This document shows, piece by piece, positions 51,292-60,093 of a stretch of 64,000 nucleotides of DNA (position 1 is the first letter of the stretch; every line of letters begins with the position of its first letter). The position numbers and the translations under genes are program-made. The notes beneath the pieces are model-generated. The model was not told the DNA's origin, did no database searches, and saw only the letters and a list, made by a program, of their open reading frames with translations. Source of the stretch: Bryobacterales bacterium (lineage in GTDB: Bacteria; Acidobacteriota; Terriglobia; Bryobacterales; Bryobacteraceae); NCBI GenBank assembly GCA_020846745.1, contig JADLDI010000078.1, forward strand, positions 1-64,000. Direction: 5' to 3'.

Positions 51292-54200
51292 ATGCGCATG
51301 AAGCGATTCATCTATATAGCTCTTTTTGTCTCTGGACACCTATCCGCCCAGAGTGACCGCGCCTCAATTACCGGGACGGTAACCGATCCCACCGGCGCAG
51401 CCGTTCCGGCGGCGACGGTGGTGGCAACGAATGTCTCTACCAATGGAAAGGTCGAGACTTTGACGTCGGGCGACGGTGTGTACACCATCCCGTATCTCTC
51501 GCTGGGAACTTACCGGGTGAGTGTCGAGGCTGCCGGATTCAAGCGCGCGGCGAAGACGGACCTCGTTCTAACCGGCGGGTCTACCGTGCGCGCCGACTTG
51601 AAACTGGAGATCGGCGCCGTGACAGAGCAGGTGGAGGTAAAGGCGGCCGCGCCGCAGCTACGGCAGGATTCCGCCGAGATCTCGCAGCAAGTCTCTTCGG
51701 ACACCATTCTGTCGCTGCCGTTAGGACAAACAAACGCCGGCAGGAACATACTTTCGTTCGCGTTTCTTACGCCGGGAGCGAACGGCGATACGTTCGATAA
51801 CTTTAAGGTCGGCGGTGGATCGTCGAATGGTGTCGAGTATGTGATCGACGGCCTCGGCGCGTCTAACAATACGCGGAACCTGAATTTGGAGGGGCCCGGT
51901 CCGGACAGTATCTCGGAATTCAAGGTGATTACCAATTCGTTCGATGCCGAATACGGTCACACAACCGGCGCGCTGATCACCTTTGTGACTAAGAGCGGAA
52001 CCAATACGGTACACGGCAACATCTTCCACTTCCTCAGGAACAACGAGATGGATGCGCGGGGGGCCGTTCTCGCTGCGCCGACGGTGAACCGGCAGAACGA
52101 TTTCGGCGCGACCATCGGTGGTCCGGTGAGTATTCCTAAGTTATACAAGGGGCGGGACCGGACCTTTTTCTTCGGCGGCTTTGAGGGCTTCACGTTCCGC
52201 GGCGGCGCACCGAGTTCTTTCCAGACCTTACCGACCGCGGCAATGCAGCAGGGCGATTTCTCGAAGTATGTCAATGCGCAGAACGCGTTGATCCCGATCT
52301 ACGATCCCGCCACGACCAGGGCATCAGGGTCGACCCTGGTCCGCGACGCCTTCCCGGGGAATGTAATCCCGCAGAACCGGATTAGCTCGGTGGCGAAGAA
52401 CCTCGTCGGAGTATTCCCGGCGTTGACCTTTCCAGACCGGCTTGTGAATAACATTCTCTCGTCGGGAACGGTGGTACGGAATATCTATCAAAGTAACGGG
52501 CGGTTGGACCATTCGATCACGGCGAAGGACAAGATTGGCGGATCGTTCAGCCAGCGGTACCGGCGGACGGACCCGAAGCGCCTGAATGGGCCGTTGCCTT
52601 ATCCGTTGTCGTCGCAGTTCACAGGGGATAACCAGGACACGTACTTTGTGCGTGTCTCCTACGACCGTATCTGGACGCCAAGCGTGGTCTCGCAGATCCG
52701 CGTCGGATATAACCGCAACCACCTGTTTGAACGCGCTATTACGCATGGCGAAGACTGGTCAGGAAAACTGGGCATTCCGAACCTGGCCAAAGTAAACTTC
52801 CCGATCTTCACCCTGGCCGAGTATCCTCAACTAGGGGCCGAAAAGGATTACCACAAGTTCGAAGATACAAAGCAGATTGCGGGCAGTGTGGCGTGGGTAA
52901 CTGGTAAGCACTCACTGAAGTTCGGGGCGGAGTACCGGGACAAGAAGATGTATGCCCGGTTATTTAACGATGTGGTGGGTACGTTCGCATTCCGGCCGAC
53001 AGAAACCGGCAGCCCGACCCTAGGCGGCGGTAACTCGTTTGCCAGCCTGTTGCTCGGTTTGGTGGACAACGGGTTCTTCCGCCCGCAACCCTATTCCGTG
53101 ACAGGGTACAAGACACCGTACGGGTCGATGTTCGTGCAGGACAACTGGAAGGTAACTCGCAAGCTGACGGTCAACATCGGCCTGCGCTGGGAAGTCAGCC
53201 TGCCGATGACTGAGACACACGGGCGGATGTCCTTCATCGACCTGGCCACGCCGAACCCTGGCGCTGCGAACCGGCCGGGAGCGCTCGTGTTCTATGGATC
53301 CGGTCCTGGACAATTGGGGACCAATACGATCTGGGATACGAGTTGGAAACAGTTCGGTCCGCGGTTGGGCATTGCGTATTCGCTAACGCAAAAGACCGTC
53401 ATCCGGACGGGGTATGGCTTGTTCTTTGAGCCGAATAACGTGAATGGACTCTCGAACATTTCGGCGAACGGGTTCTTTGGATTAGCACAGTACGTGAGCC
53501 CGGATAACGGATTGACTCAGGCGTTCCAATTGGATGGCGGATTTCCGCAGAACTATTTGCGGGCGCCTTCGATTGACCCTACATTTATCAACGGGCTGAG
53601 TGGAAGCACACGGTTTGCTTCGGATGGCGCGCCGGGTTATGTGAATCAGTGGAACTTCGGGATCCAGCGGCAGATCGGTGGAACGCTGCTGCTCGATGCG
53701 ACTTATGCGGGATCGGCGGCGGCGAAAACCATTTCAGGCTATCACGCGTATAATCAGGTGCCGGCGCGGTACTTGCCGTTAGGTCCGGTTTTGCAGCAGA
53801 ACATCAACTCCGATGCGGCGCGGGCGGCGGGGATTGCGGCGCCCTATGCCGGGTTCACCGGGACGGTGGCGCAGGCGTTGCGGCCGTTTCCGCAGTATCA
53901 GAGCATCGGGCAGTTCTATGAGAAGGATGGACATACGAGTTACCATTCGCTGCAGGTAAAGGTAGAAAAGCGGTATTCGGCGGGATTGACGCTGTTAGGC
54001 GCCTTTACATGGTCGAAGAACCTGGTGAATGCGGACTATCCGCTGAATGGCGGGAACTCGCTGTTTTCGCTGGCGGCGCCGCAGGATGCTGCCGATTACC
54101 GGACGCTGAAATCGTTGTCGCCCAACGATGTGCCGAAGCGCCTGGTGGTGAGTTATATTTACGAGCTGCCATTCGGAAAGGGTAAGCGGTTCGCGATGAG

Positions 54201-54684
54201 CGGTGTTGCGAACTTACTGCTGGGCGGATGGCAGGTATCGGGTATCTACAGTTACCAGAACGCGACGCCGCTGGCTTTTACGACCACCCTGGCGAATCCG
54301 CTGTTTGGTGGGGCGATCCGGCCGAATGTGAGCAATGGCGTTCCATTCCGCGCCGCGATTGCGGGTAATAGTTTCGATCCGTTCAAGGACGCGTATATCA
54401 GTCCAGGGTTCATGACGCTGCCTGCCGCGTTCACGTTCGGGAATGCGGCGTTGCGGTACAACTATCGCGCGTTCGCACAATTGAACGAAGACATGACGCT
54501 GGTGAAGAGCTTCCGGATTAAAGAGCGGTTCCGGACGGAACTGCGATGGGAAGCGTTCAACGTGCTGAACCGGGTGATCTGGGGTGGTCCGGCGACGAAC
54601 GTGAGTGCGGCGAATTTCGGGCGGGTGTCGGGGCAGGGAAATGCGCCGCGGATTATGCAGGTGGGGGTGAAGGTTACGTATTAA
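51292..54684 (+). CDS. Oar-like TonB-dependent receptor 2
   Basis: 1130 aa from ATG at 51292 (ATG at 51298 also fits). Signal peptide MRMKRFIYIALFVSG, carboxypeptidase regulatory-like domain (about 30-115: GTVTDPTGAAVPAATVVATN), plug (about 120-220) and a long barrel. The C-terminus (VGVKVTY) ends in an aromatic residue as expected for outer-membrane insertion. Divergent from the pdxR-like gene, with about 128 bp between the starts. Confidence 0.93.
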   Translation: MRMKRFIYIALFVSGHLSAQSDRASITGTVTDPTGAAVPAATVVATNVSTNGKVETLTSGDGVYTIPYLSLGTYRVSVEAAGFKRAAKTDLVLTGGSTVRADLKLEIGAVTEQVEVKAAAPQLRQDSAEISQQVSSDTILSLPLGQTNAGRNILSFAFLTPGANGDTFDNFKVGGGSSNGVEYVIDGLGASNNTRNLNLEGPGPDSISEFKVITNSFDAEYGHTTGALITFVTKSGTNTVHGNIFHFLRNNEMDARGAVLAAPTVNRQNDFGATIGGPVSIPKLYKGRDRTFFFGGFEGFTFRGGAPSSFQTLPTAAMQQGDFSKYVNAQNALIPIYDPATTRASGSTLVRDAFPGNVIPQNRISSVAKNLVGVFPALTFPDRLVNNILSSGTVVRNIYQSNGRLDHSITAKDKIGGSFSQRYRRTDPKRLNGPLPYPLSSQFTGDNQDTYFVRVSYDRIWTPSVVSQIRVGYNRNHLFERAITHGEDWSGKLGIPNLAKVNFPIFTLAEYPQLGAEKDYHKFEDTKQIAGSVAWVTGKHSLKFGAEYRDKKMYARLFNDVVGTFAFRPTETGSPTLGGGNSFASLLLGLVDNGFFRPQPYSVTGYKTPYGSMFVQDNWKVTRKLTVNIGLRWEVSLPMTETHGRMSFIDLATPNPGAANRPGALVFYGSGPGQLGTNTIWDTSWKQFGPRLGIAYSLTQKTVIRTGYGLFFEPNNVNGLSNISANGFFGLAQYVSPDNGLTQAFQLDGGFPQNYLRAPSIDPTFINGLSGSTRFASDGAPGYVNQWNFGIQRQIGGTLLLDATYAGSAAAKTISGYHAYNQVPARYLPLGPVLQQNINSDAARAAGIAAPYAGFTGTVAQALRPFPQYQSIGQFYEKDGHTSYHSLQVKVEKRYSAGLTLLGAFTWSKNLVNADYPLNGGNSLFSLAAPQDAADYRTLKSLSPNDVPKRLVVSYIYELPFGKGKRFAMSGVANLLLGGWQVSGIYSYQNATPLAFTTTLANPLFGGAIRPNVSNGVPFRAAIAGNSFDPFKDAYISPGFMTLPAAFTFGNAALRYNYRAFAQLNEDMTLVKSFRIKERFRTELRWEAFNVLNRVIWGGPATNVSAANFGRVSGQGNAPRIMQVGVKVTY

Positions 54685-54725
54685 CGATTGCGGTCGCAGG
54701 TTCGGATCTAACGCGGCGGGATGGG

Positions 54726-54753
54726 TGTGTATACTTAAGGTGAGGTATACACA
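54726..54753. promoter_or_regulatory. Inverted repeat, probable VapB operator
   Basis: TGTGTATAC and GTATACACA are perfect 9-bp arms with a 10-bp spacer, ending 2 bp before the vapB ATG at 54756. VapB-type antitoxins bind such palindromes to repress their own operon. A ribosome binding site would have to lie within or beside the right arm. Confidence 0.75.
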
Positions 54754-54755
54754 TC

Positions 54756-54950
54756 ATGCGCACCAACATTGTCATTGATGATGAACTGATGAAAGAGACC
54801 TTAAAGGCGACCGGACTGAAGACGAAGCGCGATGCAGTTGAGGAAGGTCTGCGAACACTGTTGCGACTAAGCCAGCAGGCGAAGATTCGGCGATTCAGGG
54901 GAAAGTTGAAGTGGACGGGTGACTTGGATGCGATGAGGACTGACCGTTGA
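54756..54950 (+). CDS. vapB: VapB-type antitoxin
   Basis: 64 aa. Short ribbon-helix-helix protein (MRTNIVIDDELMKETLKATG, then AVEEGLRTLLRL) with a positively charged C-terminal tail that would wrap the toxin. Stop overlaps the TTG start of vapC. Preceded by a strong inverted repeat. Confidence 0.92.
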   Translation: MRTNIVIDDELMKETLKATGLKTKRDAVEEGLRTLLRLSQQAKIRRFRGKLKWTGDLDAMRTDR

Positions 54951-55342
54951 TTCTGGTGGATTCTAGCGTTTGGATCGACTACTTTAACGGCGTTGATACA
55001 CGCCAGACTGACAGACTGGACAGCCTGTTGTTTCGTGAACCTGTTGCCATTGGCGACTTGCATCTTGCCGAAGTTCTTCAGGGATTCGACAGCGATCGTG
55101 ATTTCGTGAATGCCCGAAAACTGCTGCTGGCGGTTCCAGTGATTCAGATCGGCGGCGCGGACATCGCGTTCGCGGCGGCCGGGAACTTTCGAAAGTTGCG
55201 CAAGATGGGAATCACGGTGCGAAAGACAATCGATACGTTGACCGCTACGCGGTGTATCGAGAGCGGGTACGTTCTGCTGCATAGTGACCGGGACTTTGAG
55301 CCGTTTTCGCGACATCTCGGGTTGCGAGTCACATTGTTGTGA
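54947..55342 (+). CDS. vapC: VapC-type PIN-domain ribonuclease toxin
   Basis: 131 aa from TTG at 54947, within the vapB stop. PIN acidic residues: D5 (LVDSSVWIDYF), E42 (HLAEVL), D96 (RKTIDTLTA) and D114 (LHSDRDF). VapC toxins cut tRNA or rRNA; the target is unknown. All key residues are present, so the pair may be active. Confidence 0.92.
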   Translation: MILVDSSVWIDYFNGVDTRQTDRLDSLLFREPVAIGDLHLAEVLQGFDSDRDFVNARKLLLAVPVIQIGGADIAFAAAGNFRKLRKMGITVRKTIDTLTATRCIESGYVLLHSDRDFEPFSRHLGLRVTLL

Positions 55343-55490
55343 TCAAGTGGGAGTCGTGGATATGGCATGACATTGGTCAAGCCTTCTCGGCTCCTGTATC
55401 CCCGCGAGAGCAAGAACAAGAGTATATACCTACACGGATCTTGGCTGAGTCCTTTCGACAGGCTAATTATGACGGTCCGATGGATCTGTC
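55339..55490 (+). pseudogene. RES-domain toxin remnant
   Basis: The frame beginning at the vapC stop reads IGQAFSAPVS and then YIPTRILAESFRQANYDG, which matches the end of RES-domain proteins (consensus near YIPTQxLAExFRxxGYDG). What follows (PMDLSVG) no longer fits the YKSS block and the protein is cut short. RES proteins act as NAD+ phosphorylase toxins with an Xre antitoxin. No Xre gene is near. Weak but recognisable remnant. Confidence 0.5.
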
Positions 55491-55497
55491 GGTTGGT

Positions 55498-57054
55498 CTA
55501 TCTAGACGCTTTGGGGGCTTCGGTGGCTGGGGCTGAGGGGGCTTGTTTGGCGCCTTCGCCTTTTCGGACCTGCTGGAAATATTGCTGCACGTAATGCTGG
55601 AACTCTAGCGGGATTTCGTCGCGGTGGACTTCGCCGCCTGCTTCTTTGTGGGTGGCGCCGCGTTGGGTGTAGGCGGTCTTCAACTGCTGGTTCTTGCCGC
55701 TTGAGACCTCGATCATCACTTCGCCCTTCATGTTTTCGGCGCGTTTGCCGAAGATCTCGCTGATCTTGCCCATGGCGGCGACTTGTTCGGCATCCTTAAG
55801 GTCTTTGCTGCCGTCCTGTTTGCCCATGCCGCTCTTGGATTCGTTGGGTGAACCCTGGTCAGAACCTTTGTCGGAACTCTTGCCTTGGCCGGCTTGGGCC
55901 TGCTGTTCGCCCTGGCCTTGTTCGGCGTCCTGGTCGTCGCTGGGCGATCCTTTACCTTGCGGTTGGCCTTGGCCCTTTTCGCCCTTTTGCCCGCCGCCCT
56001 GCTCGCGCTGGCCTTGCTGACCACCCTTCTGGTTCGAAGCGGCCTGCTTGGACTGTTGTCCCTGCTGCTGGGGGATCTTCAGTTTGGCCATCAGGTTGGC
56101 CATGGCGTCGCGCATCTTGTCGAGCATGGACGAATTTCCGCGGCTGCCGCCTTGGGAATTCTGTTTGTCGGGCTGCTGATTCGCTTGCTTGGCCTGCTCG
56201 CTTCCGCCCTTGCTGGAATCGGACGGGCCTTCCTTGCCGTTTTCGCCTTTGCGTTCGGCTTCGGAGCCTTCGGCCAATTCGTCACCCTGCTGGTCGGCGG
56301 CGGCTTTCACCTGTTGCTGTTTGGTTTTGGCGGAATCTCTGGCTTCGCCCTGGTTGGTTTCGGGAACGTCGACCGTATCGAGGGCGGAATCGGGGGCCTG
56401 GTCGAGCTGGCCTTTTTGCTCGGTCATCTGGTCGACACGCAGCGTCATGGGCTCTTCGCCGGGTAGGCGGGGGGCTTTCTGCTGCTGCTTGGTCCGGGCC
56501 TGCACTTCGCCGGCGGGGCGGAAGAAGTCGGCGACCGCTTCCACCATGGGGACCTTGAGGTCGAGTTGGCCGAGGACTCCGTACCGGACGACGAACATCG
56601 ACAGTGCCGCCGTGGCGACACCGAGCGCGATGTAGGTTTGGCGGGGAACGCGGACCGGGATGGCCGCGGCGAGGTCTAGCTGGTCAATCAGCGCGAGGGC
56701 TCGTGCACGTTGCTCGGCAACCACCTCGGGTGATTCACGCTGACGACGCTCCGGATGCCGGTCGAAGTGATAGGCCGTAGAGATCGCGTCGTGCAGTTCC
56801 AGGCGGTGATCGACAAGCTGCGCAATGGTGTATTCGCTGGGAAGCTTGCGCCAGGTACGCCAGGCACTGACGGCGGCGCCGACGAGAAACAAAACAACCA
56901 CCCAGTACCATTCGAGGATTGCGGAACCGAGCAGCAGCAAAAGGATAGCGCCCGCGAAGCCACACGCCGCCCCTACCATTACGTTTTCGAACAACAGGTT
57001 CCCTACGGCGCGGCGCCGCGCCCGCGCTACCGTCTGTGTCAGTGCGTCTGCCAA
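55498..57054 (-). CDS. Gln/Lys-rich membrane-anchored protein of unknown function
   Basis: 518 aa from a TTG at 57054; upstream open sequence overlaps the aminotransferase start. Two or three TM helices (residues about 23-65 and about 150-170), then a very biased tail of about 300 residues rich in Gln, Gly, Lys, Ser and Asp (for example QGQREQGGGQKGEKGQGQ), ending in a short conserved-looking end (EIPLEFQHYVQQYFQQVRKG). Similar to low-complexity membrane proteins that accompany MoxR/vWA clusters in planctomycetes and acidobacteria, but no such genes are in the window. Function unknown. Confidence 0.75.
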   Translation of the reverse strand: MADALTQTVARARRRAVGNLLFENVMVGAACGFAGAILLLLLGSAILEWYWVVVLFLVGAAVSAWRTWRKLPSEYTIAQLVDHRLELHDAISTAYHFDRHPERRQRESPEVVAEQRARALALIDQLDLAAAIPVRVPRQTYIALGVATAALSMFVVRYGVLGQLDLKVPMVEAVADFFRPAGEVQARTKQQQKAPRLPGEEPMTLRVDQMTEQKGQLDQAPDSALDTVDVPETNQGEARDSAKTKQQQVKAAADQQGDELAEGSEAERKGENGKEGPSDSSKGGSEQAKQANQQPDKQNSQGGSRGNSSMLDKMRDAMANLMAKLKIPQQQGQQSKQAASNQKGGQQGQREQGGGQKGEKGQGQPQGKGSPSDDQDAEQGQGEQQAQAGQGKSSDKGSDQGSPNESKSGMGKQDGSKDLKDAEQVAAMGKISEIFGKRAENMKGEVMIEVSSGKNQQLKTAYTQRGATHKEAGGEVHRDEIPLEFQHYVQQYFQQVRKGEGAKQAPSAPATEAPKASR

Positions 57055-57117
57055 GCCATATTCATTATGGCACCTCCGCTCTACGCGCCCGTCGATCGTT
57101 GCTACTATATCCACACC

Positions 57118-58404
57118 GTGCCTAAACATGAGATCCTTCTGGCGGACCGGGAGTTTCTGTTCCCTTCCGTCTTTCATTACTACGCCGAACCTTTGGTGGT
57201 GGAACGCGCCAAGGACCAATACCTATGGGACAGCGATGGTAAACAATATCTCGATTTCTTCGGAGGCATCCTGACGATTTCGGTCGGCCACTGTAACGAA
57301 TACGTGAACGGCCGAGTGAAGCAGCAGATGGACCGCTATGGCCACGTCTCGACTGTGTATGCGACAGAGCCGATGGCGATGCTGGCGAAGCGGCTCGCCC
57401 ATCTGTCGCCGGAAGGCGCGCTGACGCGTACGATGTTCACGAACTCAGGAACTGAGGCAAACGAAACGGCGATCGTCGCGGCTCGATGTTACACAGGTTC
57501 GACCGATATTATTGCGTTACGGCATGCTTATCATGGGCGTTCCAACCTGGCGATGGCGGTAACGGGGCATGCGCCGTGGCGTGCCGTGGGGGCTCCGCAG
57601 CCCGGCATCGTGTTCGCGCATAACGCGTATTGTTACCGGTGTCCGTTCGGATTGAAGAATCCGGAGTGCGGGTTCCGCTGTGCAACGGATGTGGAGGAGT
57701 TGATCCGGACGACGACGCCGGGGCGCGTGGCCGGGTTCATTGCGGAGCCGATTCAAGGCGTGGGCGGATTTATCACGCCGCCGAAAGAGTACTTCGGGAT
57801 TGTGGCGGAGATCGTACGTAAGTATGGCGGCATCATTATCAGCGATGAGGTTCAGACGGCATGGGGCCGCACGGGCGGCAAATGGTGGGGTATGGAGCAG
57901 TATGGGGTGAAGCCCGATGTGATTACCAGTGCCAAGGGTCTCGCGAACGGAATGCCGGTGGGTATCACGATGGCGCGCGATGAGATTGCGAAGGCGGTGC
58001 CGCCGCCGACGATCTCGACGTTCGGCGGAAATCCGATTACCGCGGCGGCGGCGCAAGCGGTGCTGGACTTCATTGAAAAGAAGAACCTGCTCGAGAACGC
58101 CGCGGACGCGGGCGCGCACCTCCGTGCCGGGTTGAACGGATTAGCGGAAAAGCACCAGATCATCGGCGAAGTGCGCGGGATGGGGCTGATGCTCGGTATC
58201 GAGTTGGTGAAGGACCGGACGAGCAAAGAGCCTGCTGCCCAGGAGACGAATCGCATTCTGGAGGCTTCGCGCCGTGAGGGCATACTGATCGGCAAAGGCG
58301 GACTCTATAACAACACACTACGCGTGACGCCTCCGCTGAATATTTCGAAGACCGACATCGACGAATTTCTCGTGCGGCTGGACCGCGCGTTTACAAGCTA
58401 CTAG
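57118..58404 (+). CDS. Class III aminotransferase (AGXT2-like)
   Basis: 428 aa from GTG at 57118; an ATG at 57067 in the same frame would add 17 residues. PLP-dependent transaminase fold: GGILTISVGHC, SGTEANETAI, HAYHGRS, IISDEVQTAWGRTG and the PLP Lys in SAKGLANGMP. Like alanine-glyoxylate and beta-alanine/omega-amino acid transaminases. Divergent from the Gln-rich protein gene (starts about 63 bp apart). Confidence 0.92.
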   Translation: MPKHEILLADREFLFPSVFHYYAEPLVVERAKDQYLWDSDGKQYLDFFGGILTISVGHCNEYVNGRVKQQMDRYGHVSTVYATEPMAMLAKRLAHLSPEGALTRTMFTNSGTEANETAIVAARCYTGSTDIIALRHAYHGRSNLAMAVTGHAPWRAVGAPQPGIVFAHNAYCYRCPFGLKNPECGFRCATDVEELIRTTTPGRVAGFIAEPIQGVGGFITPPKEYFGIVAEIVRKYGGIIISDEVQTAWGRTGGKWWGMEQYGVKPDVITSAKGLANGMPVGITMARDEIAKAVPPPTISTFGGNPITAAAAQAVLDFIEKKNLLENAADAGAHLRAGLNGLAEKHQIIGEVRGMGLMLGIELVKDRTSKEPAAQETNRILEASRREGILIGKGGLYNNTLRVTPPLNISKTDIDEFLVRLDRAFTSY

Positions 58405-58413
58405 GCTGACCGC

Positions 58414-58815
58414 CTACTCAGTAAGCTGGCGCATCAGTCCGGCCACGTCGACGACGTTCCAGTGCTCGTGTAACTGTCCGTCTTGTATGTGCAGGATGTC
58501 CATGACACGAATTTGGACTTTGCGGTGCGTGGCAGGAATGCCGGCGAACTCGCCTTCGTGCGTTCCATGGAAGGTCTTGCGGGTGGCGACACGGTTCGCA
58601 TTCTCGAACTGCTCTACGACCTCGGCCCGTAAGTCCGGGAAGGCGGCGCGAAGCACGCGAAACAACTGGATCACATCGTGACGCGAGTTGCCGAAGCCGG
58701 GGAACGGCGTGTGGTCGACAAAGCCGGGCGCGAGTAGTTGTTCGGCAACCGCTTCGTTGCCGCCCGTCTGATACTCATCAATGAAGCGGTTCATGATCTC
58801 GGTGGGTGTGGGCAT
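58414..58815 (-). CDS. SnoaL-like ester cyclase-family protein
   Basis: 133 aa. NTF2-like fold of the SnoaL/polyketide cyclase family: MNRFIDEYQTGG, LLAPGFVDHTPFPGFG, HDVIQLFRVLRAAFPDL, and C-terminal HIQDGQLHEHWNVVDVAGL. Many members are uncharacterised and bind small hydrophobic ligands. Single gene, converging on the aminotransferase. Confidence 0.87.
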   Translation of the reverse strand: MPTPTEIMNRFIDEYQTGGNEAVAEQLLAPGFVDHTPFPGFGNSRHDVIQLFRVLRAAFPDLRAEVVEQFENANRVATRKTFHGTHEGEFAGIPATHRKVQIRVMDILHIQDGQLHEHWNVVDVAGLMRQLTE

Positions 58816-59055
58816 ATAGCTGTTGGCCTGCTTGTGTTACGCACTCGCCGGCGGTTCGGATGTATGGAACCGTCTCACGGGGGAACTGAGCAGAAACGGC
58901 GACATTGGCCGAAGGGCGGTTGTGCCGTTCTTTATGGACCGGAGCATGCAAGCCGTTGGAATATTTAGACGTATGACGCGGTGGGTCCGAATGCAACCGC
59001 TAGTACTTCAAACAACCCCTACCGGAAGCGTATACTTGTGGGTTTGGACTTCGCG
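58816..59055. other. Intergenic region between SnoaL-like and E1 alpha genes
   Basis: No gene or RNA gene seen in these 240 bp. It carries a possible promoter for the E1 operon (59007-59036) and a short imperfect GGTTC/GAACC dyad near 58855-58873. Confidence 0.5.
59007..59036 (+). promoter_or_regulatory. Possible sigma-70-type promoter for the E1 alpha/beta genes
   Basis: TTCAAA (-35-like) and TATACT (-10-like, five of six matches) with an 18-bp spacer, ending 19 bp before the E1 alpha ATG. The short leader means little room for a ribosome binding site. Confidence 0.35.
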
Positions 59056-60093
59056 ATGGCCGCACTTCAACCAGTTCACGCCGCACTACTGGATACCGTG
59101 ACGGGCTCCTCATCGAGTACGAACTCGGAGGCTGAGCTTTCACGCAAGTTCCTGCATTATTTAATCCTGCAGCGGGACGTCGAGGAGCGCATTGAGCGCC
59201 GGCTGTACCGGCAGGGAAAAATCCTAGGTGGGGTGTATGTCGGGCGCGGGCAGGAGGCGATCTGCGTCGGATCCGGCATGGTGGCTGAGCCGGACGACAT
59301 GCTGTTTCCCTGTCACCGCGACCTGGGACTTTACTTCATCCGTGGAATTCATCCGCGCAACGTGTTCGCGCAATACATGGGTCGCGTTGGCGGATTGACG
59401 AACGGACGCGACGGCAACATGCACATGGGCGACCTGTCGAAGCGGATTGTGGCGATCATCTCGGCGATGGCGGCCAGTGTCCCGGTTGCGGCCGGGGCCG
59501 GAATGGCGATGAAGTACCTGGGCCTCAAGAGCATCGTTTTCAACTACTTCGGCGATGGCGCCACGTCGCGGGGCGACTGGCATGAGGGCATCAACCTGGC
59601 GGCCGTTCAGAAGGCGCCGGTGATTTTCATCTGCAACAACAACCAGTACGCCTACTCGACGCCGCTTGAAAAGCAGATGGCCTGCCACCACGTGGCGGAT
59701 CGTGCACCGGGGTATGGGATTCCGGCGGAAATTGTGGACGGAAACGACGTTTGGGCGGTGTATAACGCGACGAAACGCGCCGCCGACCACTGCCGGGCGG
59801 GTAACGGCCCGTATCTGATTGAGTGCAAGACGTTCCGCATGACCGGACATTCCGCGCACGACGGCGGCGACTATGTCCCCAAGCATATGTGGGACGAATG
59901 GGGCGCCAAAGACCCGATCGCCCGGCTGGAACGCCGGATGATCGACAGAGGGGAGGCGACGCGCGCCGAAATCGAAGGCATCCGGCTGGCGATTCAAAAC
60001 GAAGTGGATGAGGCGATCGCCTGGGCGGACGCTAGCCCATATCCCGATCCATCAACACTGCTTACAAACGTATATGAGGAGCCTCCCCGGTAA
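59056..60093 (+). CDS. 2-oxoacid dehydrogenase E1 component, alpha subunit
   Basis: 345 aa from ATG at 59056. Thiamine diphosphate-dependent E1 alpha: GVYVGRGQEAICVG, GRDGNMHMGD, the TPP/Mg motif GDGATSRGDWHEGIN ending in CNNNQYAYS, and the C-terminal GHSAHDGGDYVP phosphorylation-loop region. Acts with the E1 beta gene (TAATG overlap). Could be pyruvate, branched-chain oxoacid or acetoin dehydrogenase; no E2 or E3 gene is near, so the specificity cannot be decided. Confidence 0.92.
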   Translation: MAALQPVHAALLDTVTGSSSSTNSEAELSRKFLHYLILQRDVEERIERRLYRQGKILGGVYVGRGQEAICVGSGMVAEPDDMLFPCHRDLGLYFIRGIHPRNVFAQYMGRVGGLTNGRDGNMHMGDLSKRIVAIISAMAASVPVAAGAGMAMKYLGLKSIVFNYFGDGATSRGDWHEGINLAAVQKAPVIFICNNNQYAYSTPLEKQMACHHVADRAPGYGIPAEIVDGNDVWAVYNATKRAADHCRAGNGPYLIECKTFRMTGHSAHDGGDYVPKHMWDEWGAKDPIARLERRMIDRGEATRAEIEGIRLAIQNEVDEAIAWADASPYPDPSTLLTNVYEEPPR

